From Macrocystis pyrifera (lineage: Eukaryota; Sar; Phaeophyceae; Laminariales; Laminariaceae): 64,000 nt of DNA. The stretch is from positions 3,503,756-3,567,755 of the forward strand of contig JASSKH010000020.1 in assembly GCA_031763025.1 (NCBI GenBank). The letters run 5' to 3'. Positions 21,201-32,247 of this stretch are shown one piece after another. Every line of letters starts with the position of its first letter. The stretch's first letter is position 1. Made by a program: the position numbers and the translations under genes. Under the pieces are notes generated by a model. That model was not told where the DNA came from. It worked only from the letters and a program-made list of their open reading frames with translations, and searched no databases.

Positions 21201-21324
21201 TACTGCTGTGAGCCAAATTTTGTGACCACAGAACTTGTATTTTGTTTCTCTAGGATTGAAGAATGTCGGCACGGGGTTGCGCTGGACGTCGACGGGTAGA
21301 ATGAACGGTTTAATGTGATGAAAA

Positions 21325-21359
<35 letters not shown>

Positions 21360-21375
21360 AAACAACAACAGCAAT
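21200..21375 (+). mobile_element. LINE 3' terminal fragment with (AAC)n tail
   Basis: TTTGTGACCACAGAACTTG, GGATTGAAGAATG, GACGTCGACGGGTAG and GAACGGTTTAATGTGATG lead into a (CAA)n run at 21327-21372. The same order is seen at 779-890 and 60490-60570. This defines the 3' end of the LINE family. Confidence 0.65.
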
Positions 21376-21649
21376 ATTATATGCCAGAAAAAAAGAAAAA
21401 TTTCGACTTCGTAGCTTCTATTATTATACTATTTATGAACATCAGGTTTATGGTATCTGGTGTGACATACCAGGTAAGTGATAAACCTTGGTGCGTGACG
21501 ACATGGGGATGGAAAAGCTTGGTACGATTACGTATTAATAGTAGGCACGTGCACAAGAAAGAGAAAAATGTGTAATATATTCAACCACCCTGGAAATGAC
21601 GCTCCCGTGTAGAAAAAAACAGTAGAAGGATATTAACAAAAACGTACGA

Positions 21650-22210
21650 ATGTGTGCGTTCTACCGTAACGGTTCTTTCTACCCATCCACATCCAGCACA
21701 ACCAGTATCAGTACCGACTTTTTAATCCTAGAGAGTTTCAAGCTCTGCAGTCACAAAACTACGGCATAGATATACTACATTGATTGTTACGTTCCCGGCA
21801 TACAGTAAGCACAGCTAGTAGAATTAGTAGATAATGCAAGGCCATGGCATCATACTGGATATGACAGGCGGTAAATACGTATTCCATGAAATAAAGAACC
21901 AAAGAAAACAAAGAAAAAAAAAAAGGAACAAGGAAAGAAATCGACAGAGAAAAATGAAAAAAATTGAAAAGAATCTGGCGGGCCTCCCCGTGGGGGATAG
22001 ATAGGCAGACACTTGAAAGCACCGAGCTGAAGAAAAACGCCACTGCTTGTAAACAGAGTCAGACTATTTACCACGGGAAGATAACAGGCAAACCGAAGCG
22101 CAGAGCACCCTAGCCTTCTCCCTTGTCCGTCCCACAACCCAACAAAAATACAGGAGAACCAAGACAACCAGGCTTGATGACCATATTGTACCAAACGTCT
22201 CCCTCGTAGT
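21650..22210 (-). mobile_element. 5'-truncated LINE, 3' untranslated end
   Basis: Minus-strand copy of the blocks at 71-900: terminal TACCGTAACGGTTCTTTC and CATCCAGCAC complements, an A/G-rich stretch, GGCCTCCCCGTGGGGG, and the AATAGTCTGACTCTG and CTTGGTTCTCC type blocks near 22060-22170. Noncoding. Confidence 0.5.
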
Positions 22211-22304
22211 CCCCACGTACATTCTGTCCAGCGATATATCGTCTTTATATACCATCTGATGTATCATCTCCTTCTATGTATTTACCAGTATGTTCTCCCT
22301 GGCA

Positions 22305-22762
22305 TATCGAGGAATTTTCATATGCGAAGGATCTTCCGTCGCATATGCCACCGCAAGACACTCACCTGCCACATCACTGCGATGATCTCTCGTTTCACAT
22401 ATCATGCCATCATTATTGTACTATCTCCGGTCTGAATGACAAAGGGAAATAACGTGCCGTCACGTAAAAAAATAACACCATTTTTTTAATCAGAGATGCC
22501 CTTCTGTCGTATCATACGATAAGGAATAAGGCAAATCGAGGAATTATCATACGCGAAAGATCTTCCTTCGATATGATATGCTACCGCAAGACATTCACCT
22601 GCCACATCGCTGCGATGATCTCTCGTCCCACATACAGCATTAGTCAACTATCTCCAGTCTGAGCGCCAAGGGAATTTACGAGCCGTCACGTTCTACAACA
22701 ATACCTTTCTTGAAATCAGAGATGCCCTCCTGTCCTTTCACACACCAAGGAATAAATACCAA
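22305..22762. repeat. Two-unit tandem repeat, ~229 bp period
   Basis: Units 22305-22533 and 22534-22762 share ATCGAGGAATT, CGCAAGACA, TCACCTGCCACATC, CTGCGATGATCTCTCGT and AATCAGAGATGCCC. They are diverged at scattered sites. No coding sense. Confidence 0.8.
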
Positions 22763-22954
22763 CACTATAATCGACATGACTGATTTGACACATCGAGAAA
22801 AAGTTTCGTTTCTTGTACCATTGACGCACCACACAACCACCCATGCGTGAACCACATATTATCGCTATTATACCTATACCCGTCCTGCTGAAACAGAAAT
22901 TATATCATTTTTTGCCGCCCAACATTCACATACAGCATCAGGGGCCAAGAATCC

Positions 22955-23064
22955 TATTTGATGGATCATAGGGAATAGGACCAAGTATTGGTGGTAAAAA
23001 AAACAAAAAATATTTAGGTTTTTGTGTCCCTCATAAGTCCTATTTACTATGGCCCCCCGTAATG
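22955..23064. mobile_element. MITE-like element, diverged copy
   Basis: Inverted ends: left GATCATAGGGAATAGGACC, right TCCTATTTACTATGG followed by CCCCCCGTAAT. Between them is the family core (TATTTAGGTTTTTGTGT). Confidence 0.6.
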
Positions 23065-23169
23065 CCAGAAATCTCCACCAACTACAGATACTTAATTTTT
23101 CTGAACATCGATACACGACAGAACGTGGTGCATTCCTATCACACAAGTTGCACGGCAATATAGTCTCAC

Positions 23170-26100
23170 ATGTGTGCGTCTTCTATAAACCGTTCTTTCT
23201 ACCCCTCGACATCCAGCACAAACAAGTGTCCGTGCCGAGTCAAGTTTCAGATCATTACGGACAAAATTGTCAAATGTTCAGTGGTCAGAGAACTACGCCA
23301 CAGAGATACCAAATTGTCATACACTAGGCATTGCAAACAACGCAATGCCATGCCATCATACTGGACAGGGCAGGCACGATATACAACATTCTTCGAACTA
23401 GAGATCACTAACAGAAAACAAAATCAGAAAGCAAAGAAACAAATCAAAAAAAGTAAAAAGAAAATGATAATAGACCAATGAAGAAAGTCGTGCCTCTCTT
23501 AGGAGATGTGGCAGCACATAAAAAAGAGCGATCTACCTTAATAAACAGCGCTATAGATACTACTACATACTGCATACAAACAAAGAACATACAGAGTAAG
23601 AACCAAGGGAAATAACAGGCAAACTAAAGAACAAAACACCTTCCAGGTAGCCGCAGCAGTTTGTGGTACGAGTAGCATAGTCAGGTTCTCCCTTCTAGCC
23701 GATCTGGTACCTGTTTACCCTGTCTACAGTCTCCGTTCTTCGTTCATCAACTATGCCCTATCCCCAAAAAAGGATGCGTCGGACAACACGAAACAAGCAA
23801 AAGAAGGCTCGTTATCCACGCACAACACACGACTTCCTTCGTAACGACAAGAATCAAGTGGGATAAACTGAGAAAAGGAAACCACGCAGGATCTAGCGCC
23901 CAAAATAAGAAGATCGAAGGAAGACCCCCGTTCGAACCAGCAGCAGCACTCACTTGGTGGCTCGAGTAGCATAGGCATGGATTACCTACTAGTTGACCTG
24001 GTGCCTTGCTACCCTGCCTGCCATCTACTCCTTACTTTTGTCCTCCGCGGTTTCCCTTCTACTCCTTCTCTTGCCCCCCCTCCCCGCATTCCCTTGGTCT
24101 GGTTTCCATCTACTCCTCTTGATGCCCCCCCTCCCTCCATTCTCCTGTGCACCACCCATCGAAGATTCCCGGAGCTGTCTACTTAGCTATGCCTTATCCT
24201 AATGCCCCCTCACCATGAACCGTTCAGCTACCTCAAGAATCCCCAGGTACCACTTTCCCGCCTCTTGGCTGAAGTGGACCACAGCGCGGTCTCAGCTCCA
24301 AACACCAAGGGGAGTGTTCCGTTGACCGTTGGGTGGCTTGGAACTCCCTAAGGTCCTCGACAATGCATCTATGCCAAGTATTGAACAGTCCGCCAGGTCT
24401 CGGGTTCTCCCCGCCAGCCATCGCCGCGAACATTACCCGACCGGGTAATCGCTCCTTGCCCTGCCTTGACACGGCCCCCGCCAGGAAGAGCCGCCGTTTA
24501 CGAAAGGTCGAATCGATGCTCTCGCAACGTGTCATCTCGAGGTCTCTCGCGTACGCGAGGGTGGTGTGGTCGGCGTAGAGTCGGTGCTGGAAGGCGAAGA
24601 CTCGCAAGATGACTTGGTGGTGAGCCGTTCGAAGCTTGGAAGAATGTTCCGCTGTGAGAGTACACGTCACACACCCCGTACAGTAGTGTCTAAATCACGT
24701 CGGCCTTCAGCATTCGGACGTTCAGGCTAAGGGGGGCGGTCATCGTGTCATACACCTCCGGGCCGAACCGTTTGGGGCAACTGCGCATGCAACCGATCCA
24801 TCGGTCAATATGGAACGAGAGGTCACTGTTTTCGTGGACAATGCCGCCTAGGTATGAGAACTGGGCCGGTTGGTTACACATCTGGCCTGCTTCTTCCTAT
24901 GACGATCGGCGGGGCGATTTTTGTCTGGTCTGGTGTTCGGAGCAGCATGGTGTCTGTCATATTTTCCGATACTATGAGGCCTGCTGCTTCGAAGACAGTA
25001 ACGATAACTGTCATCATTTTGCGAGCCCTTCAGCCGACGTCGATACAATTCCTGCGTCATCGGCATAAAACATGCCCCATGCCGCCCGTCGCACGCAGGC
25101 CAACGGCTCCTGTTCCGCTGTTGCAACTACTCCATTATCGTGGAGTTGAAACAAGTCCCTGACAATGTCGTCGTCGTTGCTGAAGGGTACCAGTACGACA
25201 TTCAACGAAGCAGTGGAAAACACGTTGAGCAGTAACAGTGATAGCACTCTGCCTTGTCGCCGCCTAGCGTGACGCCAAACCGTTCGGAGTGCTCGCCGTC
25301 ATCCATACGCACGCGAGCCCGCATGCCGTCGTTGAAACTGCGGAAAATTGCAGGCAGCTTGGTTGGTACACCAAACAGTGTGAGTGTCTTCCACTGCAGC
25401 TCTCTCCGTCGACAGAGTCGTACGCGTTCTGAAGATCGCTGAAGCACACGTACAGGGGGGTTTACCGCTGTCGTCTGAGCTCGTCTTGCACCCGGCGCAC
25501 GACGAACAACATATCAATCGTTAATCGTGCGGGGGGCGCTCTTTTTATCTGGTACTAATTCCTCGGTTTCGTCGAAGTTGATAAGGCGGCATGCGGCGAT
25601 TTTCAACAACACTTTGCCTGCGTGGGGCAACAAGCGGGATCCCTCTGTAGCTGTTGCAATCAGCCCGATCAATTTAGTGAAGGACCTTGATGATCGCATC
25701 TTTCCCATTCTGGGGGACGTCTGCTGTCAGTCGAACATTGACAATGTTGTTAAAGCACTGGGCGAATGCGGGGTGGTCGAGGTTCAAGATTTTGACCGGG
25801 AGGCCATCTTGCCCAACAGCGTTTCGATTGACATGCCCTTGAGTGCTTCCGTCATCTCGTCCATAGTGGTTCATCAGCAAGCGACAGTTCAAGCGTTCGC
25901 GGTTTCAAGAGGTCGATGATCGTGGGATTGAGTTTCAGCAATCTCGTGTTCAAGCGTTTGTTGTAGAACTCCGTCCATCGTTCACGAATTCGCACCTTAT
26001 CTCGCAACAGCGCGCTATCGTCGTCTCTAATAGACTGCTCACTCCTCGCTTTAGTACGTTCCAATCCCACCGTACTTCCCAAGTGCTTTTAAATCCCCTC

Positions 26101-26488
26101 TCGTCATTGTTCACATGAGTTTTCGTTGTCGGCGAGGTACTCTTCGAAGCACGGATGGAGTCCTGCGGCAATCGCCTCTTGCAGGTCAGCTCACGCAGAT
26201 CTCAGTGTCGTCCACGCGCTTCTATCACGGTGGTGGGCACGCAAGAGTTGTCGTGTATCCAACCTCGCTGTTCATGCTACAGTAATGCGAATGCGGCCAA
26301 GCTTTCGCCAGCTTTTCGACCGCATCAATAGTAGCCGTGGTGAAACCTTCAACCATGCCAGAGATACTACGGCTGGATAAGCTGGTCTAAAGTCGAAACG
26401 ACCCTCGCGACCACTCGTTGATGACATTGTTCAGTGATTTATATAATACTGTTGGGTGCAAAGTGACCACTGAGTCGGACTTTGGTAT
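23170..26488 (-). mobile_element. LINE copy L1, 3' part (RT to 3' end), interrupted by E2
   Basis: Continuation of the LINE whose 5' part is at 32248-33540; E2 (26489-32247) lies between. The order on the minus strand is pre-RT linker, RT (26100-24690), C-terminal region (24670-24233), C-rich tail (24190-23990), then the 3' untranslated blocks shared with 71-900, ending near 23170 with GGATGTCGAGGGGTAG and GAACGGTTTA. Many frameshifts: an old copy. Confidence 0.8.
24233..26171 (-). pseudogene. LINE L1 reverse transcriptase and C-terminal region, decayed
   Basis: Pieces in several frames, in the family order: STWEVRWDWNVLKRG and KVRIRERWTEFYNKRLNT (linker), [47 protein letters not shown] (first RT Asp), [28 protein letters not shown] (YADD active site), QFSYLGGIVHENSDL, then CESIDSTFRKRRLFLAGAV and LPGRVMFAAMAGG. 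The whole is clearly a non-LTR retrotransposon RT of the endonuclease-plus-RT type. No complete frame survives. Confidence 0.85.
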
Positions 26489-26720
26489 TATGGCCTCTGC
26501 CAGATGATATCAGCAAGAGGGCTTCCAGCGAGGGACTCCACCAGTCTCGCTGGCCTCGCACTCAGTAAGTCTTGTTCTTAGAGCTTGTATTATCACGGAG
26601 TGATCCTCATCGGACCACGAGCCAGGTGGCTAGGGGACATCACACAGGATCCCCGGCCACTGCTCCACTCACACATGCGATTACACTGAAACCTCCACGG
26701 CTTGGTATCTTTTGGCTACA
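26489..26720 (-). repeat. E2 3' LTR
   Basis: 232 bp, same as the LTR at 32016-32247 and those of E1 by eye. TSD GTAT lies directly outside. Confidence 0.95.
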
Positions 26721-26872
26721 GCACCCCCAAAGCGAGTTCACTCGACACGAACGAGCTTGACAAAACCAAAAAACCAAGACGAAATCGCATGCGGCAAATC
26801 ACAAATCAATGCTGAACTCTGAAGCAATTTTAATCTTGAGCGCACGGGTCATCCGTAATTTGCGCAATTCCT

Positions 26873-27106
26873 TCACGACGAATTCAGGCGCAGCAGAATA
26901 AATCGACCGCAAAGACTCCCACGTGCGCTCCTCTGCTTCGAAACCATCCAATCGACCAAGACAATCACCTCGTTGGCATCATCTTCGGCCACATGCACCA
27001 AAGCATTCATGCGGCATTCACCCTGCGCAAAGGAATGTTGGAAAACATCCTTCAGATCAGCGGTGACGTTCAACGTCGCATCCGCATAAAATCGTAAACG
27101 AGCCAC
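26873..27106 (-). pseudogene. pol: E2 chromodomain segment
   Basis: ARLRFYADATLNVTADL, then NEVIVLVDW, the first chromodomain strand. A missing C near 26948 shifts the rest, which in E1 reads DGFEAEERTWESL. Confidence 0.75.
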
Positions 27107-28779
27107 GTGAGCTTGATGCCCTTCCCAGAAACGATGTTCTGAACTGAGTACACATGATCATGATCAGCTGCTACCACACGCCACGGACCAGTCCATGTGG
27201 ACAACAATTTCGGTGTGACACCCTGCCGACGAACACGAGCATACAACACGAAATCACCAACCGCAAATTTTGGCAACACCACCTGGCCCTGAGCCTGTTT
27301 ACGTTTGTTGTCGCGAGACACGGCAACAGCTGCGCGAATATCGGCGCAAAATCTCTCCTGCTCTGCAACGACTTCACGGACGTTCGCACGCAACAAGTCA
27401 GCATTCATCACGTCAACATTCCACCTGCCATCAGACTCAGAAACGAGCGCCGAGAAATCGGTACGCGGAGCACGCCCAAACATCACGCTGTACGGAGTGC
27501 TTCGGTAACGTTCACGAAACGAAGTGTTCAAGGCCCACTGAGCGGCCGGCAAAACATCAACCCACTCCGAAACCTGACGACGCTGTTCTGACAGAATGGA
27601 ACGCAGAGCACGTACCACCTCTTTTACCATGCGTTCACACGTACCGTTCGACCACGGCGTGTAAGCGACAGCAAAACGATGTTCGATGTGCAACGCGTCG
27701 CTCAACAAAGCAAGCACCCTGTTCTTGAAATGCGTGGCGGTATCACTCACCCACACACGCGGCACCCCCAAAGTCTTACACCAGGCTAGCAAATGCTTCG
27801 CTGTGACCTCGGCTGTACAAGCCTCGGCCGGTTCCAACGCCACGTAGTTGGACAAATCATCCATGATGACCAAAACATATCGGAAACCATCCTCATCAGG
27901 CAGGCCATCGCTACCTTCGGGCCCGCTGTGGCCAACATACAAAAAATCAAAGTGCACCACTTCTCCCGGAGCGGTACCATGCACCGTGTCTCCGTAGGGA
28001 CGAGGAATGAGTGCACCTGCACGCGTGTCTACACAGTGCAAACACTGGCGAACGAATTCGCGAACCTGAGAATCCATGTGAGGCCAAACACAATATTCCT
28101 TCAGGCGAAACAAAGTCGGCGCCACACCACGGTGACCAGCCGAGCGCATGTGCGCGCACACCATCAAACGAGTTTGAAGAGCAAGATCATCCGGCGGAAT
28201 CCACAAGACGTCACGCACCCCAACACGCACACGAAACAAACCATCATCGGCCAAGGTAGCTTGACCGAAGGTTGTCGAAAATTCATGAACACCAACGCCG
28301 ATACGAGCGACAGACCTTTGTTGCGAGGCACGAATCACATCCAATGCGGGAAGCGAATCGTCAGCATTACATGGGCTGTGCACGGCAACCGAACGAACAG
28401 GCACCGTAGGAACTTTGACCCAACGAGACAACAGATCCCCCCAACAGTTTCGATCGCCAGGGATGTGTTCGATTGCATAGCGGTATTGTCCTAAAACACC
28501 CTTCCAATTCTCTAGGCGTTGTGCCATGGTCTTTGTGACCGTCGTGACACACTTCTCCGGATTGAAAATGTACTGCAAGTTTCGATGATCAGTAAAGATA
28601 TGAACACCACCCCAAAGCAGGTATTCGAGCCTCCGGAACGTATTAACGATCGCAAAACCTTCTTTGTCGACAGTCGCCCAGCGCAACTGCGAACCTGTGA
28701 ACGAACCACTCAGAAATCCGAGAGGCTCGTGAGACATGCTTTCCAACGCCAATCCACTGCGAAATTCGTGTTCAGGCAC
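27070..28779 (-). CDS. pol: E2 RNase H and integrase segment
   Basis: RNase H rest (TVDKEGFAIV, FTDHRNLQYI) and complete integrase core (HFDFLYVG, WVSDTATHFKN, NGTCERM) in one 569-codon frame. The zinc region has the intact AHMRSAGHRG and QCLHCVD ligands, where E1 has Trp. A missing A near 27117 ends the frame before the chromodomain. Confidence 0.88.
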   Translation of the reverse strand: MPEHEFRSGLALESMSHEPLGFLSGSFTGSQLRWATVDKEGFAIVNTFRRLEYLLWGGVHIFTDHRNLQYIFNPEKCVTTVTKTMAQRLENWKGVLGQYRYAIEHIPGDRNCWGDLLSRWVKVPTVPVRSVAVHSPCNADDSLPALDVIRASQQRSVARIGVGVHEFSTTFGQATLADDGLFRVRVGVRDVLWIPPDDLALQTRLMVCAHMRSAGHRGVAPTLFRLKEYCVWPHMDSQVREFVRQCLHCVDTRAGALIPRPYGDTVHGTAPGEVVHFDFLYVGHSGPEGSDGLPDEDGFRYVLVIMDDLSNYVALEPAEACTAEVTAKHLLAWCKTLGVPRVWVSDTATHFKNRVLALLSDALHIEHRFAVAYTPWSNGTCERMVKEVVRALRSILSEQRRQVSEWVDVLPAAQWALNTSFRERYRSTPYSVMFGRAPRTDFSALVSESDGRWNVDVMNADLLRANVREVVAEQERFCADIRAAVAVSRDNKRKQAQGQVVLPKFAVGDFVLYARVRRQGVTPKLLSTWTGPWRVVAADHDHVYSVQNIVSGKGIKLTWLVYDFMRMRR

Positions 28780-28792
28780 TTGGGTGAGAAAA

Positions 28793-29707
28793 CTACCCCC
28801 AATGGAAATCAGAAGCGTCAGGAAACATCAAAACAACGCACCCGGGACGAGGATGATGAAGCGGCACTGCTTGCGCCACCAAACCCCGTGCGGCATTCCA
28901 CGCCCGCACCCGATCCTCCGTCCACGCGGTATCCTTGATGACACGATTGCGCGCCACTCGCTTAGTCCGACGTGTAGCCCCAACAAGGAGCTCCTCCAAA
29001 AAATCACGTAACGGTGCTACCGTTTCCGCTAAACGTGGTAACGATGTACGCAACCAGTTGACAGCCTGCAAGAATTGCATTAGTTCTCCAGCGTTTTCGG
29101 GACGACGCATTTCACTTAAACCTTGCACTCGAGCGGGGTCATGGGACACGACACCATTGGAATACACCTTACCACACCAGACCAGTTCACGAGAGAAGAA
29201 GGTACACTTGTGGGCGGCGACAAACAGTCCAACATTCTCCAGGCGTTCAAGAATGTCATCAAGCAGCTGCAGAAGAGCTTCTTCGGTGTCTGCGAAAAAG
29301 AAAACGTCATCGACCCAAACTTTGCAATCCAAACCACGCAACACTTCAGTCATGACACCTTGGAAATAAGAAGTCGCATTCAAAACACCTTGGGGAACAC
29401 GGGTAGGCGTGAACAAACCGTCGCTTGTCGCCATGGTGAAGACGTCTTGCGCCTCCGGAGCCAAAGGCATCTGCCAGTACCCTTGAAGTAGGTCCAGCTT
29501 GCCGAAGAAACGCGCCCCCAGCAGATCTCCCATGTCTTCATGGTTGGGCATGACGCCCGGGGACTTCTCCACCTGTGCGTTCACCGCCGAGTAGTCGCTC
29601 ACCAAACGGAAAGAGTCCACTTCTTGGGCACCGCCATCGCCGGACTCGCCCACACCGCCTGGATGTTGTGGTAGACAAAGCCAAAAAACACCAAAGCAGC
29701 AATGCAC
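28793..29707 (-). pseudogene. pol: E2 reverse transcriptase segment
   Basis: Holds the RT core in one frame: FRLVSDYSAVN, ARFFGKLDLLQGYWQMPL, SYFQGVMTEVL, KVWVDDVFFFAD, then the first RNase H motif FPDASDFHWG. It passes intact where E1 has its extra A. The frame is lost at an extra C near 28797 (CTACCCCCAATGG against CTACCCCAATGG). Confidence 0.87.
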
Positions 29708-30447
29708 TTCGAGAGCCAGTCCCTTTTCGTCGGTTCGTACCGACGTGGCGTTGCCTTGACAGGCTTCGCCTGTTGCTTCAGCTGCACTCGCATCGGCTCC
29801 ACTTGCGCTGGCGGATCACCACACAGCGCACGGCGAAAAGCACCCACGCGACGAGCCAAAATTTCGCGCAAACGGGTTGCTCCGCCGACGCTTAATCCAC
29901 TCTGCTCTGCCTGCTGCACGCTGTCCTCCAACGCCCGTTCTCGGGCCGTCCGCTCCGCCTCCGGATCCATGAACATGTCTGGCCCCCGGTCGACCAAATG
30001 TTCCACCGCCTTGTCCTCCGGAGCATCCACCGTAGCCTCGGTCTGAAAAGCACGCACGGAAACCGTCACTCTGCGCGCCGCAAGGTAACTCGGAGTCTCC
30101 ACACCGGTCGATACCGGCACTGCGCGAGGGCGAAGCTTCTCCAGAGCTTCACGGTAGACGTCGATGCCAAGAGCTTTCATGGTAGCCATGCCAAACAGAA
30201 CGACGTTATCTGTACCAGGCATGACCGCGAAAGTGATGGGCTCCAATTTCACTGCTCCCCACGGCGTCCGTACACTCACGGCAATCGGCACCGTTTTGTG
30301 CGTGACCATCACTGAAACACCCGTAGCGGTTTTCGCCTGCTGCGGGCCATTTTCGAACGGAATTTGCAGATCGGCGCCCGCCGAAATGCGAAGACAGCTG
30401 CTGAAGTAAGCCGACACCGATGGACGTGAGCGCCGACCCCGAATCAA
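29599..30447 (-). pseudogene. pol: E2 protease end and pre-RT segment
   Basis: Genuine from about 30377 to 29618. It passes intact through the point where E1 has its extra C, so E2 shows the original reading there. It ends at a 2-base insertion near 29618 (GAGTCCACTTC against GAGTCCTTC), just before the RT fingers. Confidence 0.82.
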
Positions 30448-31147
30448 GGATCACACGCGCCATCAGCGAACCAACCGACCCTGGCAAAGAGAGATCAGCG
30501 CGTAAACACTCAGCGCTGCGATCGACAGGCACTTCACCTGCCGTTGAACTCTGGTCGGTACCAAGAGTCACCTGACGCCATGGCTGCCCTCCTACAGCCG
30601 GCGCCGAAGAAATAGAATCGGCGGTCCACCCCGACCAAGACGTCGAATATACAGACGGTTCCGCGCTACCGCCCCTGCAGCAGCACCAGACACTGACTCC
30701 GCCCGCTCGGTGGATGGCGAAGTTCTCGCTCCAGCAGCACCCACCGATGTTCCAGCTCCTCCAACGTATACAGCTCGGCCGGCAACAGACGAACCAGATC
30801 CCGACCCAGCGGCTCCTGCCGCTGGCGCACCAGAAGTTGAAGAAGCAACAGCAGAAGTTCCACCGCCCGCTGTCAATTGATTGCCACCACGGCCACCGCG
30901 CCCGCGTCCATGGTTGAATCTGCCCCGGCCGCCATTGCGGCCCCCGCGATACCCTGACGACCCGCGCCCACCACTGCTGGGAGCTGTGCCGCCACCGCGA
31001 GCTTTTGGCAATCAGAAACATAATGGTTGGGATCACCACACTCGAAACAGACGCGAACAAACGACTTTTTCGCGGACTGCTGCTGTTTCGGTTTCTGCTG
31101 CTGTTGGCGTCGCGGTTCAGCTGCCCCTGCAGCATCTTTCCGACCAT
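30206..31147 (-). pseudogene. pro: E2 aspartic protease segment
   Basis: Genuine between about 30662 and 30378: EPSVYSTSWSGWTADS, then ARVILDSGSALTSIG, the protease active site. An extra C near 30378 (GGCGCCCGCC, against GGCGCCGCC in E1) shifts the frame afterwards. Confidence 0.82.
30592..31011 (-). pseudogene. gag: E2 Gag, RGG and linker segment
   Basis: Carries the RGG/glycine-rich segment and Ala/Ser linker that follow the knuckle in E1. It leaves frame at a missing G near 30663 (GGTTCCGCGCT versus GGTTCCGGCGCT in E1). Confidence 0.8.
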
Positions 31148-31808
31148 ACGCCTCGATGAATTTCCACTGTTCTGCAGCAGAAAAAATTTGGTCCATGACC
31201 AATGCCGGGTCCTTCTTCCACCCTGCAGCGTACGTTAGCTGACCTTTTACGTACTTTTTGAACTCGGACGGCCATAAGCCATCCACCAACGCCATGCTCA
31301 CAAATTCCGCCGGTCCGGGCAACCACGAACGGTCCTGCGCGCGGTACATGGCATGCACCGCGTGATTCTCCGCAAAATACTTTTCCATAGCGGAGTTTAC
31401 CATCATCGCGCGGTCTTTGACGGATGTTTCACCGCCCTGCTTTTCATCGCGCCTCATTGAGAGAACGCGACGCAAGTCCGCTGCCGCCCGCGAGGTGTCA
31501 AATCTGTTGCTGGTGGTTGTGTAACCAGCGTGCTGCCTAACAGCGTCCAACAACTCCGAGGCGGTCATCGTAGTCTGATGCTTGTAAAATCCCTCAAAAC
31601 ACCGATGAATGTAATTGGGGATAAGCTGGCCCATGCTCACTTTGGAGTGCTGAACCACCCCCTGAGCGTTGGCGAGCTGCAGCCGTTCCTCATAATCGAG
31701 GTACGCTGCGTAAAAAACACGAGAGGCCTGCTCGGTCCACACCTCTCCGTATTTCGGTGGAGTCAGAGACTCCCCTACCACCAGCGGCGTGCTTGCCGTG
31801 TGCGCCAT
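30873..31808 (-). CDS. gag: E2 Gag with CCHC zinc knuckle (frame lost after knuckle)
   Basis: Same start (MAHTASTPLVV) and sequence as E1 Gag through the zinc knuckle CFECGDPNHYVSDC. One G is missing in GAGCTTTTGGCAATC near 31012 (E1 has GAGCTTTTGGGCAATC), so the last ~45 residues of this frame are shadow sequence. Confidence 0.88.
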   Translation of the reverse strand: MAHTASTPLVVGESLTPPKYGEVWTEQASRVFYAAYLDYEERLQLANAQGVVQHSKVSMGQLIPNYIHRCFEGFYKHQTTMTASELLDAVRQHAGYTTTSNRFDTSRAAADLRRVLSMRRDEKQGGETSVKDRAMMVNSAMEKYFAENHAVHAMYRAQDRSWLPGPAEFVSMALVDGLWPSEFKKYVKGQLTYAAGWKKDPALVMDQIFSAAEQWKFIEAYGRKDAAGAAEPRRQQQQKPKQQQSAKKSFVRVCFECGDPNHYVSDCQKLAVAAQLPAVVGAGRQGIAGAAMAAGADSTMDAGAVAVVAIN

Positions 31809-32015
31809 AATCCACAGCAGTCCACCTGGACTCTACTGTAATAACGGAGAAACTGCCGCCTGACCTGTGCGTCCTCCAGCTCCCGGAGCGTCCTCCCCTG
31901 CTGTGCGCTTCAAGCCGTTTCGATCCGTCCAACGGGCCAACTGCCTTCCCAGCTGTGACCCAATACTCCGCAGCCGAAAACTCCTCCAACAGAAGTTCCG
32001 CGAATATCTAGATAT

Positions 32016-32247
32016 TATGGCCTCTGCCAGATGATATCAGCAAGAGGGCTTCCAGCGAGGGACTCCACCAGTCTCGCTGGCCTCGCACTCAGTAAGTCTT
32101 GTTCTTAGAGCTTGTATTATCACGGAGTGATCCTCATCGGACCACGAGCCAGGTGGCTAGGGGACATCACACAGGATCCCCGGCCACTGCTCCACTCACA
32201 CATGCGATTACACTGAAACCTCCACGGCTTGGTATCTTTTGGCTACA
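32016..32247 (-). repeat. E2 5' LTR
   Basis: 232-bp LTR. The same 14-bp palindrome as in E1 overlaps the junction with the interior (32003-32016). Confidence 0.95.

Noticed and set aside
24233-24670. Stand-alone 145-codon gene
   Set aside because: It is the C-terminal part of the LINE polyprotein (CESIDSTFRKRRLFLAG), collinear with the copy at 53.8 kb.
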